Shown here in pieces: positions 15,933-23,417 of a stretch of 64,000 nucleotides of DNA. The stretch is taken from assembly GCA_944385415.1 (NCBI GenBank), contig CALWXC010000002.1:1-64000 (forward strand), written 5' to 3'. Numbering within the stretch: position 1 is the stretch's first letter; each line of letters opens with the position of its first letter. A program made the position numbers and the translations under genes. A model generated the notes under the pieces. That model did not search any database, was not told where the DNA came from, and worked only from the letters and a program-made list of their open reading frames with translations. The stretch comes from an uncultured Oscillospiraceae bacterium (GTDB taxonomy: Bacteria > Bacillota > Clostridia > Oscillospirales > Oscillospiraceae).

Positions 15933-17447
15933 TTACAGCAGTCCAGCGGCCTGCAAATAGTCAATGGCGCCGTTGGCAATGCCGCGGGCCAGAGTCTTTT
16001 GGTAGGTGGCGTCGGCCAGCATCTGACACTCGTCGGCGTTGCTCATGTAGCCGGTTTCCACCAGAATGGCGGGCATATCCGTCTCCCGCAGCACATAGTA
16101 ATTGGCGGTGCGGACGCCCCGGTCCTCGGGGGACGCCGCTTCCAGAATGGCATCGTGGACGTAGTTGGCCAGAACTTCCGCCTGCCCGCCCAGTTTGTAG
16201 CAGTACGTCTCCAGACCGTTAATATCCGGTTTCTGGGGCATGGCGTTGGCGTGGATGCTGATAAAGATGTCTGCGCCCAGCTCATTGGCCAAATCAGCCC
16301 GGTCCGACAGGGTAATGTAGGTGTCGTCGTCGCGGCTGTAGATGACGCGGCATCCGGCGGCTTCCAGCCGCTGCCCCACCTCCAGGGCCATGGGCAGTAC
16401 AAAATCCTTTTCGTTGTAGCCGTCGTACATGGCGCCGGGGTCCTTGCCGCCATGACCGGCATCCACCACCACCAGGGGCCGGGGATCACCCACCTGACGG
16501 ATGGAAACGGAACCGCCGGCGGTGCTGATTTCCAGATCATCCTTGGTCATGCCGGTTTGCAGATCCAGCACAATGCGGGCCACATAGGGCGTATCGTCAT
16601 AGCCATGGTCATACTGATTATAGCGAATGGTTTTGACCACGGGGCCGTTGACAGCCACAGTGCCGCCGGCCTTATCCAGCTTGCCGCCGGGATAGTCAAA
16701 AACTACTCTGCCGTCCAGCGTGAACACCCTGGGTGACACGCCGGTGTCGCTGGCAGCCCAGGACAAAACGCCGCCGGAGGACTTCTGAGGGACGGATACC
16801 GTATAGTCCGGCTCCACAGCGGGAGTTTCCGGTTCCACAGGAGTTTCCGGTTCGACAGGGGTCTCCGGCTCTGTGGGGACGTCCGGTTCTTCCGGTGTCT
16901 CAGGAACCGCTGGGGTTTCCGGCTCTTGCGGCGTCTCCGGTTCCTGGGGGCTGGTGATGGAGACCAGATATTGCTGCTGGTCCCACTCCACCGACGCGCC
17001 CAGCTGTTCCGACACAAACCGCACCGGCACCACCGTCCGGGAAATGCCGTTCAGCACGGCCATGGTGGCCGGAACACCGTCATACAGGGCCACGCTCTGT
17101 CCGTTGACCAGAGCCGTGGCGGAGCCGATGGTGAGAACAATGGTTTTATCCGCCGTGGTGATGGTGGCTTGCAGCGCGTCCTGGTTCCATTCCACGTTGG
17201 CCCCCAGGGCGTCGCTGATAAAGCGGATGGGCACCATGGTGCGGGAACGGTAGACAAAGGCCGGGACATCGGTTTGCAGGAGCTGTCCGTCCACCTCCAG
17301 GGAGGCCGTATTGACTGTAACGGTCTCAAATTGTCCCGGGCCGGTGCGCACCGACAGGGCGGTGGTCGTGGTGGCGGCCGAGGCCGTCACCGCCAGCAGT
17401 GCCACAGCCGTGAGAATCAGCAGCAGCACGGCGGCAAATCGTTTCAT
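15933..17447 (-). CDS. Secreted N-acetylmuramoyl-L-alanine amidase with copper-amine-oxidase-like N-domain
   Basis: 504 residues from the ATG at 17447 (AAGGAGT upstream). The signal peptide is about 1-24. The next about 150 residues form a CuAO_N-like stalk domain seen in two copies (VNTASLEVDGQLL...PIRFISDALGANVEW; ALYDGVP...VPVRFVSEQLGASVEW). A Pro/Glu/Thr linker of ETPxEPE repeats follows. After an AMIN-like segment the catalytic Amidase_3 domain spans about 330-500: VVDAGHGGKDPGA (zinc His), SIHANAM, VETGYMSN (catalytic Glu). It cleaves the peptide stem from glycan in peptidoglycan. Confidence 0.93.
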   Translation of the reverse strand: MKRFAAVLLLILTAVALLAVTASAATTTTALSVRTGPGQFETVTVNTASLEVDGQLLQTDVPAFVYRSRTMVPIRFISDALGANVEWNQDALQATITTADKTIVLTIGSATALVNGQSVALYDGVPATMAVLNGISRTVVPVRFVSEQLGASVEWDQQQYLVSITSPQEPETPQEPETPAVPETPEEPDVPTEPETPVEPETPVEPETPAVEPDYTVSVPQKSSGGVLSWAASDTGVSPRVFTLDGRVVFDYPGGKLDKAGGTVAVNGPVVKTIRYNQYDHGYDDTPYVARIVLDLQTGMTKDDLEISTAGGSVSIRQVGDPRPLVVVDAGHGGKDPGAMYDGYNEKDFVLPMALEVGQRLEAAGCRVIYSRDDDTYITLSDRADLANELGADIFISIHANAMPQKPDINGLETYCYKLGGQAEVLANYVHDAILEAASPEDRGVRTANYYVLRETDMPAILVETGYMSNADECQMLADATYQKTLARGIANGAIDYLQAAGLL

Positions 17448-17562
17448 GTACAGACTCCTTTCCGATAAACCATGTAATTGGGAATATGTCAACCAGTTTA
17501 GTATACAATAAATTCAAAGTTTCGTCCATAGCCGCAGCCGGTGAAAAATCTGGAAAGGCTGT

Positions 17563-17591
17563 TTGCAACCACGGCGCCAGCATGATATAAT
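17563..17591 (+). promoter_or_regulatory. Promoter of the membrane protein gene at 17630
   Basis: TTGCAA (17563-17568) and TATAAT (17586-17591), 17-bp spacer. Confidence 0.8.
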
Positions 17592-17629
17592 ACCACAGAA
17601 AACCAAAGTATCGACCTCGGAGGCAAACC

Positions 17630-18352
17630 ATGAGAGCAAAAACCAATCGAACATTGATCCTCTGTCTGCTGATTGCCGCCGGTGCGGCCGGATGGTTCCT
17701 GCGCCGCTGGCAGCTGTCCACGGCCTTTGATGAGACGGGGCTGGTCCTCAGCGGCAGTCCGTCCATCTGGGTCCTGTCCGTATTCGCCTTGGTGGTGACG
17801 GTTCTGGCTGCCGTTGTGGCCGCCCGTCTGGACAAGCGCAGCGCCTATATCGACTGCTTTTCCTCCGGCGTGCCGGAGATGGCCGTCACCGTGCTCAGCG
17901 CCGCGCTGGTGCTGGCTGGATGCGTCCTGGCCATGGCCAATGGGCAGCGGACTGCGCCGGTGACAGTGCTGGGTGTGGCGGCGGCACTGGCCATGGGTAC
18001 CGTGGGGCTGCTGCGCCGTCGGGGCGTAGTGCCAGTGGCGGCGATCCATCTGATTCCCTGCGCCTACCTCATTGTGACGCTGATTGTGGATTTCCGCCGC
18101 TGGAGCGTGGACCCCACGGTGCTGGACTACTGCTTTGACCTGTTCGCCGCCATCGGCACCGTCTGTGCCACGGTGAATCTCATGGGCTTCTGCTTCGACA
18201 AGGGCCGCCGACGCGAGACGGTGTTCTGGTGTCTTGCCGGATGCTTCTTTGCCATGGTGTCCCTGGGGGACATGGGAGCGGTCCGCTGGCTCACCACCGG
18301 CGGCCTGGCCCTCTGGCTGGCCGTCAACGGCTGGCAGCTGTTGGAGGACTGA
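17630..18352 (+). CDS. Multi-pass membrane protein of unknown function
   Basis: 240 residues with about six or seven hydrophobic segments (for example LILCLLIAAGAAGWFL near the start, VLSVFALVVTVLAAVVAA, AVTVLSAALVLAGCVLAM, and an end in GGLALWLAVNGWQLLED). No catalytic or transport motif is recognised. Its own promoter at 17563 and the facing amidase gene suggest a single-gene unit. Confidence 0.65.
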   Translation: MRAKTNRTLILCLLIAAGAAGWFLRRWQLSTAFDETGLVLSGSPSIWVLSVFALVVTVLAAVVAARLDKRSAYIDCFSSGVPEMAVTVLSAALVLAGCVLAMANGQRTAPVTVLGVAAALAMGTVGLLRRRGVVPVAAIHLIPCAYLIVTLIVDFRRWSVDPTVLDYCFDLFAAIGTVCATVNLMGFCFDKGRRRETVFWCLAGCFFAMVSLGDMGAVRWLTTGGLALWLAVNGWQLLED

Positions 18353-18365
18353 GGAAACATTCCAG

Positions 18366-18400
18366 CCGGAACTGCAGCTGCCAAAAAGCTGCAGTTCCGG
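18366..18400. terminator. Strong hairpin after the membrane protein gene
   Basis: A perfect stem (CCGGAACTGCAGCT with AGCTGCAGTTCCGG) just after the stop at 18352. There is no T run, so it may stabilise the 3' end rather than terminate alone. Confidence 0.5.
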
Positions 18401-18486
18401 CCTGCTGGCATTGGCAGGGGCTTCCTTTGCTGCACTGTCTCAGCTGTAGTATTGTTGACAGTGCCAAAATTCGACAAAAAGGCTTG

Positions 18487-18517
18487 AAAAAAAGTGCGCC
18501 ATGCGGCGCACTTTTTA
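18487..18517. terminator. Bidirectional terminator before the SLH gene end
   Basis: The stem GTGCGCC pairs with GGCGCAC around ATGC, flanked by seven A and five T, between convergent genes. Confidence 0.9.
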
Positions 18518-18524
18518 TTGGCAG

Positions 18525-19664
18525 TCAGTTGGCGCTGCGGAGGGTACGGGACAGCATCATGTCTCCGGCGGCCATGGCCACGACACTCTCGGCGGCGCAG
18601 GCGGTGGTGCCGGCGGCGTTATAGGTGACGGCGGGGGTGGGGTTGTCGTAGACGCGGACCATCAGGGCCACAGCCTGCTCGTTGGTCAGCAGGTCCGTGG
18701 GGTTGAAGCAGCCGTTGTTGCCGCTGAACAGGCCGCAGGCCGTCAAATCGGCCACGGACTCTACAGCCCAATCGGCAATATCTTCCACATCGGTATAGAC
18801 AGACAGCGCAGTGGTATTGCCGGTCAAATCAGCACCGGCGGCCTCCAGAACACGGGAGGCAATGACGGCGGCTTCCTGGCGGCTGATGGCGCCGGTGCCG
18901 TCGGTGGTGTCCACCAAACCCAGGGCGGCGGCCTGCTCACAGGCCGTATCGCCTTCGGCCGTCAGACCGTAGTTGGCCAGGATGTTGACGGCCATCTGGC
19001 AGAAGGTCTCCCGGTCGACGGTGGAACCGAAATCGGTCTTGAGGTCGGCAATACCGGCCTCGGCGGCCTGCTGAATATAGGGCTCAGCCCAGGCGCTGAC
19101 AGCGGCCACGGAGCCCTCCACGGGCTGAATCTCCTGGCCGGAGCGGGACACCAGGGTGTAGCACTCATAGGCGGTGGTGGGGAACTCCAGAACCCGGTCA
19201 ATACCGGCCTGGCCGTTCCAGCTCCAGTTCTGCTCGAAGAGCGTCAGGCTGTCGCCGTTGTTCTCCTTGACGATGGCCCAATGGCTGTAACCCTTGCCGC
19301 GGGCGGCGGCGCTGCCGTAGAGCACGTCGCCGGGCTGGGGGTTGTCGGTCTTGACAAAATAATAGTCATCGTTGTTGAGGACCGTGAGGGAACCCTCGCT
19401 GCAATGGATCTCCAGGCCGTAGACCTCGGCAAAGTACCGGGGAATCAGTTCGGCACAGTAGTAGGTGGGGCCGGTGAGGTTATAGTAAGCGGGTACACCG
19501 TTCATGGTGTCGGCCACAAATTCATTGCCGGTGATGGGAACATATGTACAGTCCAGCGTGACCTCGGCAGCGGCGGCCGGCAGGGCCAGGGCGGCGGTCA
19601 GCAGGACGCCGCCGACGGCGGCTGCAAGTCTCTGATAGCGGGGACGATGGAACAAGCTGGTCAT
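18525..19664 (-). CDS. Secreted CHAP-like/SLH-domain protein
   Basis: 379 residues if started at the ATG at 19664. The signal peptide is about residues 11-33 (ends ALPAAAAE). Residues about 35-175 resemble an NlpC/P60 or CHAP cysteine-peptidase fold: TYYCAEL (candidate Cys), KGYSHWAIVKE (candidate His) and FEQNWSW. From about 180 there are SLH-like modules (AWAEPYIQQAAEAGIADL; YGLTAEGDTACEQAAALGLVD; DWAVESVADLTACGLFSG). It may be a wall-anchored amidase or peptidase. AAAGG touches the ATG directly; a TTG at 19655 is better spaced and may be the true start. Confidence 0.7.
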   Translation of the reverse strand: MTSLFHRPRYQRLAAAVGGVLLTAALALPAAAAEVTLDCTYVPITGNEFVADTMNGVPAYYNLTGPTYYCAELIPRYFAEVYGLEIHCSEGSLTVLNNDDYYFVKTDNPQPGDVLYGSAAARGKGYSHWAIVKENNGDSLTLFEQNWSWNGQAGIDRVLEFPTTAYECYTLVSRSGQEIQPVEGSVAAVSAWAEPYIQQAAEAGIADLKTDFGSTVDRETFCQMAVNILANYGLTAEGDTACEQAAALGLVDTTDGTGAISRQEAAVIASRVLEAAGADLTGNTTALSVYTDVEDIADWAVESVADLTACGLFSGNNGCFNPTDLLTNEQAVALMVRVYDNPTPAVTYNAAGTTACAAESVVAMAAGDMMLSRTLRSAN

Positions 19665-19737
19665 CCTTTCACAAAAATCTATCCCAATAGTAACATTTTG
19701 TAACCAACTTGTCAAGACATTTGTTCCTGGATTGTAA

Positions 19738-20934
19738 CTACTTTCCAGAACGAATTTGAATGGTATCGAGGATGCGGCAGGCGGCCTCCTCTTTGGACAG
19801 CAGAGGCAATTCTTCGACACCGTCGGCGGTAATCAGGGTGAGAACGTTGGTATCGACACCAAAGCCCGCCCCGGCCACTTTGAGATTGTTGGCACAGATC
19901 ATGTCCACATGCTTCTTTTCCAGCTTGGCCCGGCTGTTTTCCAGCATGTCCCGGGTCTCCATGGAAAAGCCGCAGAGGAACTGTCCGGGACGCTTGTGAT
20001 CGCCCAGGTATTGCAGAATGTCCTGGGTGCGTTTGAGGGGTATGGACAGATCGCCGTCCTTCTTTTTCACCTTGTCATCGCTGTAGTCGGCGGGAGTGTA
20101 GTCGGCCACAGCGGCGGCTTTGATAATCCAGTCGCAGGAAGGACTGTGGGCGGCCACGGCCTCGAACATATCCTGAGCCGACACCACCGGGACCACGGTG
20201 ACAAAGGGGGGCGGTGCAATGGACGTGGGGCCGGTGATCAGCGTCACGTCCGCGCCCCGCAGCATGGCCATGCGGGCAATGGCATAGCCCATCTTGCCGG
20301 TGGAGTGATTGGTAAGGTAGCGGACCGGGTCCAGAGATTCCTGGGTGGGCCCGGCGGTGATGAGAATCCGTTTGCCGGTGAGGTCGTGGGGCAGGGCCAG
20401 ATGGCGGAGAACGTGCTGCAACAGGTCCTCCGGCTCCGGCATCTTGCCTTTGCCCACGTCGCCGCAGGCCAGACGGCCCGCCGCCGGTTCGATGACCTCC
20501 CAGCTGTAGCGGCGGAGAAGATCAAGGTTGTCCTGGGTCACGGGATTTTCATACATATTGGTGTTCATGGCCGGAGCGATGAGCTTGGGACACTTGCAGG
20601 CCAGCACGGTGGTGGTGAGCATATCGTCGGCCAATCCGTGGGCCACCTTGGCGCAGATGTTGGCCGTGGCCGGGGCAATCAGGACCAGATCGGTCCGATG
20701 AGCAAGGGAGATATGCTCCACCTGATGGGTGAAATTCCGGTCAAAGGTGTTGACGATGGTGCGGCGGCCTGTCAGCTGCTCAAAGGTCAGCGGGGCGATA
20801 AACTCCGTAGCATGCTCAGTCATAATGACCTCCACCGCCGCGTGCTGCTTGACCAGGGCCGAGCAGAGGGCCGCGGCCTTATAGGCGGCAATGCCGCCGG
20901 TGACGCCCAGAAGGACGGTTTTTCCCTGTAACAT
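19738..20934 (-). CDS. coaBC: Bifunctional phosphopantothenoylcysteine decarboxylase/synthetase
   Basis: 398 residues. The CoaC half (about 1-185) has LLGVTGGIAAYKAA, the catalytic His in HISLAHRTDLVLIAPATAN, PAMNTNMY and the conserved Cys in GRLACGDVGKGKM. The CoaB half (about 190-398) has ILITAGPTQESLDPVRYLTN and the later MICANNL. It converts 4'-phosphopantothenate and cysteine to 4'-phosphopantetheine. The ATG at 20934 follows GGGGGAA. It is divergent from panT-coaX, which supply its substrate. Confidence 0.97.
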   Translation of the reverse strand: MLQGKTVLLGVTGGIAAYKAAALCSALVKQHAAVEVIMTEHATEFIAPLTFEQLTGRRTIVNTFDRNFTHQVEHISLAHRTDLVLIAPATANICAKVAHGLADDMLTTTVLACKCPKLIAPAMNTNMYENPVTQDNLDLLRRYSWEVIEPAAGRLACGDVGKGKMPEPEDLLQHVLRHLALPHDLTGKRILITAGPTQESLDPVRYLTNHSTGKMGYAIARMAMLRGADVTLITGPTSIAPPPFVTVVPVVSAQDMFEAVAAHSPSCDWIIKAAAVADYTPADYSDDKVKKKDGDLSIPLKRTQDILQYLGDHKRPGQFLCGFSMETRDMLENSRAKLEKKHVDMICANNLKVAGAGFGVDTNVLTLITADGVEELPLLSKEEAACRILDTIQIRSGK

Positions 20935-21021
20935 CGGAAATTCCCCCAATTTAAAATGGTATCGGTTTGACGGTGTTTATTATGTCACAGAATAAACACA
21001 AAGTAAAGTGGCCGGAATCTA

Positions 21022-21050
21022 TTGCAAAACCAACACAGCGGCGATATAAT
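21022..21050 (+). promoter_or_regulatory. Promoter of the panT-coaX operon
   Basis: TTGCAA (21022-21027) and TATAAT (21045-21050), 17-bp spacer. The leader to panT is about 80 nt, with a few short inverted repeats but no riboswitch class I can name. Confidence 0.8.
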
Positions 21051-21136
21051 ATGCTGTCGGCGACAGAACGATTCTGCGCCAAAATTTTGCGTTGCATCTC
21101 CGCAGGGCGGGGAGCGACAGCAGGAGGTAATTGCAT

Positions 21137-21772
21137 ATGAAAACCCGCAAGAGAGACACTCGCTGGATGGCGGCGGTAGCCATGTTTGCCGCCATCATCG
21201 TGGTGCTGGCCAACACGCCCCTGGGCATGATTCCCCTGGTCATCACCAAAGCCACCACCGTCCACATCCCGGTTATTCTGGGCGCGATTCTGCTGGGGCC
21301 CACGGCCGGCGGCATTCTGGGCGGCGTCTTCGGTATCTGTTCGGTCATCAGCAACACCATGACACCGGCCCTGACGTCCTTTGCCTTTTCGCCGTTTCTC
21401 AGCACCACCGGCGTGCCCGGCGCCATGAAGGCCCTCTGGGTCTCTGTGGGTTGCCGCATTCTCATCGGCGTTGTGGCCGGTTGGCTGTGGAAGTTCCTCC
21501 GCAAGCGGAATGTCAACAGCTGGGCTTCCCTGCCCCTGGTGGGCTTCGTGGGCTCCATGGTCAACACCGTGCTGGTTATGGGCAGCATCTATGTGCTCTT
21601 TGCCCAGCAGTACGCCGCCGCCAAAGACGTGGCCCGGGAGGCCGTCTTCGGTCTGGTTATGACCACCGTGGCGTTTAACGGCATTCCTGAAGCGCTGGCC
21701 GCCGCTGTGCTGGTGGCCGCCATTGGCAAGGCGCTCCTGCGGGTGACCCGCACCCAGCTCCAGACGGCATAA
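21137..21772 (+). CDS. panT: ECF transporter S component, PanT-like (pantothenate)
   Basis: 211 residues, about six membrane segments. The N-terminal block (AAVAMFAAIIVVLANTPLG...HIPVILGAILLGPTAGGILGGVFG) is the usual ECF S-component start. In such systems it binds the vitamin and docks on the shared EcfAAT module, which is not in this window. Placement with coaX and opposite coaBC makes pantothenate the likely substrate (context-based inference). The ATG at 21137 is preceded by AGGAGGT; a TTG six bases earlier is less well placed. Confidence 0.8.
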   Translation: MKTRKRDTRWMAAVAMFAAIIVVLANTPLGMIPLVITKATTVHIPVILGAILLGPTAGGILGGVFGICSVISNTMTPALTSFAFSPFLSTTGVPGAMKALWVSVGCRILIGVVAGWLWKFLRKRNVNSWASLPLVGFVGSMVNTVLVMGSIYVLFAQQYAAAKDVAREAVFGLVMTTVAFNGIPEALAAAVLVAAIGKALLRVTRTQLQTA

Positions 21773-21802
21773 GCGGGTATAGACAGACAAGAGGTGAAAC
21801 GG

Positions 21803-22573
21803 ATGCTCCTGGCCATCGATATCGGAAACAGCAACATCGTTTTGGGCGGAATTGACGAGGGGACCATCGTCTTTGAGGCCCGCATTGCCACAGACCACAT
21901 AAAAACCTCCGACCAGTACGGCATGGAGATCCGCAATATGCTGGAGTTTTTCCATGTGGACCTGGATACCGTGGAGGACTGCATCATCTCGTCGGTGGTG
22001 CCGCCGGTGTTCAACGCCGTGCATACGGGCATCATCAAGCTGACGGGCCGCAAGCCCATGGTGGTGGGCCCCGGCATCAAAACAGGGTTAAACATCCACA
22101 TGGACGACCCGGCCTCCGTGGGCAGTGACCGTATTGTCATTGCCGTGGCAGCCTTGCAGGAGTACGAACCGCCCCTGGCCCTGGTGGATATGGGTACCGC
22201 CACCACCATTGAGATTGTGGACCATGACAACACCTATCTGGGTGGCTGTATTATTCCCGGCGTCCGGGTGTCGGCGGAAGCGTTGTCCAGCCGGGCGTCT
22301 CAGCTGCCGGGGATCCAGCTGGATAAGCCCAAGCGTGTTATTGGCAAAAACACCGTGGAGTGTATGCGCAGCGGCATCATGTACGGTGCCGCCGCCATGC
22401 TGGACGGCATGCTGGACCGCATGGAGGAAGAGCTGGGAAAACCCCTGACGGTGGTAGCCACCGGCGGTATCGCCAAGCATGTGGCGCCGCTGTGCAAGCG
22501 GGAAATGCGTCTGGAGCGGGATTTGCTCCTCAAGGGTCTCTATATTCTCTACCAGAAGAACAAACGCAAGTAA
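21803..22573 (+). CDS. coaX: Type III pantothenate kinase
   Basis: 256 residues. MLLAIDIGNSNIVLGG is the phosphate-binding start of the ASKHA fold. Later blocks are ALVDMGTATTIEIVD, GGCIIPGVRVSAEALSSRASQLP and ATGGIAKHV. It phosphorylates pantothenate, the first step to coenzyme A, and is insensitive to CoA feedback in this family. GAGGTGA precedes the ATG at 21803, 30 bp after panT. Confidence 0.96.
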   Translation: MLLAIDIGNSNIVLGGIDEGTIVFEARIATDHIKTSDQYGMEIRNMLEFFHVDLDTVEDCIISSVVPPVFNAVHTGIIKLTGRKPMVVGPGIKTGLNIHMDDPASVGSDRIVIAVAALQEYEPPLALVDMGTATTIEIVDHDNTYLGGCIIPGVRVSAEALSSRASQLPGIQLDKPKRVIGKNTVECMRSGIMYGAAAMLDGMLDRMEEELGKPLTVVATGGIAKHVAPLCKREMRLERDLLLKGLYILYQKNKRK

Positions 22574-22583
22574 AAATGTCGCT

Positions 22584-22621
22584 GCAACTGAGGCGGAGCC
22601 AGTCGGCTCCGCCTCAGTTGC
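22584..22621. terminator. Long hairpin after coaX
   Basis: The stem CAACTGAGGCGGAGCC pairs perfectly with GGCTCCGCCTCAGTTG around a 4-nt loop, 10 bp after the coaX stop. There is no T run. It may act as a terminator or as the left edge of the repeat region beyond. Confidence 0.55.
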
Positions 22622-22655
22622 ACAGTATGGCGGTTAGACACAGATCGTTGGTGTT

Positions 22656-22865
22656 CGTAGGGCGGGACCTATGTGTCCCGCCATGCGGCAACCCTCGGCG
22701 GTTACTGGACAGCACTGGGGCGAATCCGTATCCACATCCGTAGGGCGCGGCATCCATGACGCGCCCCTGGCACAATTTGTCCGGGTCCGTCAAGGATGCC
22801 GGCCCCTACGTTGTTGTTGGTCGATGGTGCATACCAGCGGCGGGACACGCAGGTCCCGCCCTACG
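22656..22865. repeat. Nested inverted-repeat element between coaX and mrnC
   Basis: The outer 14-bp arms are exact inverted copies: CGTAGGGCGGGACC (22656-22669) and GGTCCCGCCCTACG (22852-22865). An inner pair, CGTAGGGCGCGGCATCC (22739-22755) and GGATGCCGGCCCCTACG (22794-22810), differs at two positions. All four arms begin or end in the same CGTAGGG core. There is no coding content. It looks like a non-autonomous dispersed repeat (REP/MITE type); other copies would lie outside the window. Confidence 0.65.
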
Positions 22866-22937
22866 AGATCAAACGGGTGTACCTGCCAAACTTCCCATTC
22901 CCGCCATGCTGCAACTGCCGGTTGGTTCCGCCTTTTG

Positions 22938-22966
22938 TTGCGCCGGTTTAAAATTTATAGTATACT
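22938..22966 (+). promoter_or_regulatory. Promoter of mrnC-rqcH
   Basis: TTGCGC (22938-22943) and TATACT (22961-22966), 17-bp spacer, about 35 bp before the mrnC start. Confidence 0.65.
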
Positions 22967-23000
22967 GATTGCCAGGATTACGAATGTGGGAGGAACCCCT

Positions 23001-23417
23001 TTGGAAAACTATTTTGAACCGCAGATGGAGAAACGGGCCGTCAACGAGATCAGCGCCCTGGGACTGGCCCATGTGGGCGACGGCGTCTTTGAACTGCTGG
23101 TCCGTACCGCCCTCTGCACCGGCGGCCGGGCCACCCAGACCAGTCTGCACAAGGCCACGGTGCGCCAGGTCAGCGCCCCGGCCCAGGCGGCCCGCATGGA
23201 GCGGATGCTGCCTCTTCTGACCGAGGAGGAACTGGCCTATTACCGCCGGGGCCGCAACGCCCACGCCCATCACAGCATCCCCAAGAATGCCAGCCGGGAC
23301 CAGTATGCCAAGGCCACTGGTTTGGAAACGCTGTTCGGGGCCTTGTATCTGCTGGGACAGCGGGACCGGATTCTGGAGCTGTTCACCCTGACCATGGAGG
23401 AGACCAATGCCATTTGA
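23001..23417 (+). CDS. mrnC: Mini-ribonuclease III
   Basis: 138 residues from a TTG at 23001 behind GGGAGGA. It is an RNase III catalytic domain without a dsRNA-binding domain: LGLAHVGDGVFELLVR (metal-binding Asp), RNAHAHHSIPKNA, and GLETLFGALYLLGQ with the second acidic site. In Bacillus it trims 23S rRNA ends. The open frame extends upstream through the repeat element but without a start signal. It overlaps rqcH by 11 bp. Confidence 0.92.
   Translation: MENYFEPQMEKRAVNEISALGLAHVGDGVFELLVRTALCTGGRATQTSLHKATVRQVSAPAQAARMERMLPLLTEEELAYYRRGRNAHAHHSIPKNASRDQYAKATGLETLFGALYLLGQRDRILELFTLTMEETNAI

Noticed and set aside
22671..23000. Extra N-terminal codons for Mini-III running through the repeat
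   Set aside because: They lie in a non-coding repeat and before the promoter at 22938; the family starts at the TTG at 23001.
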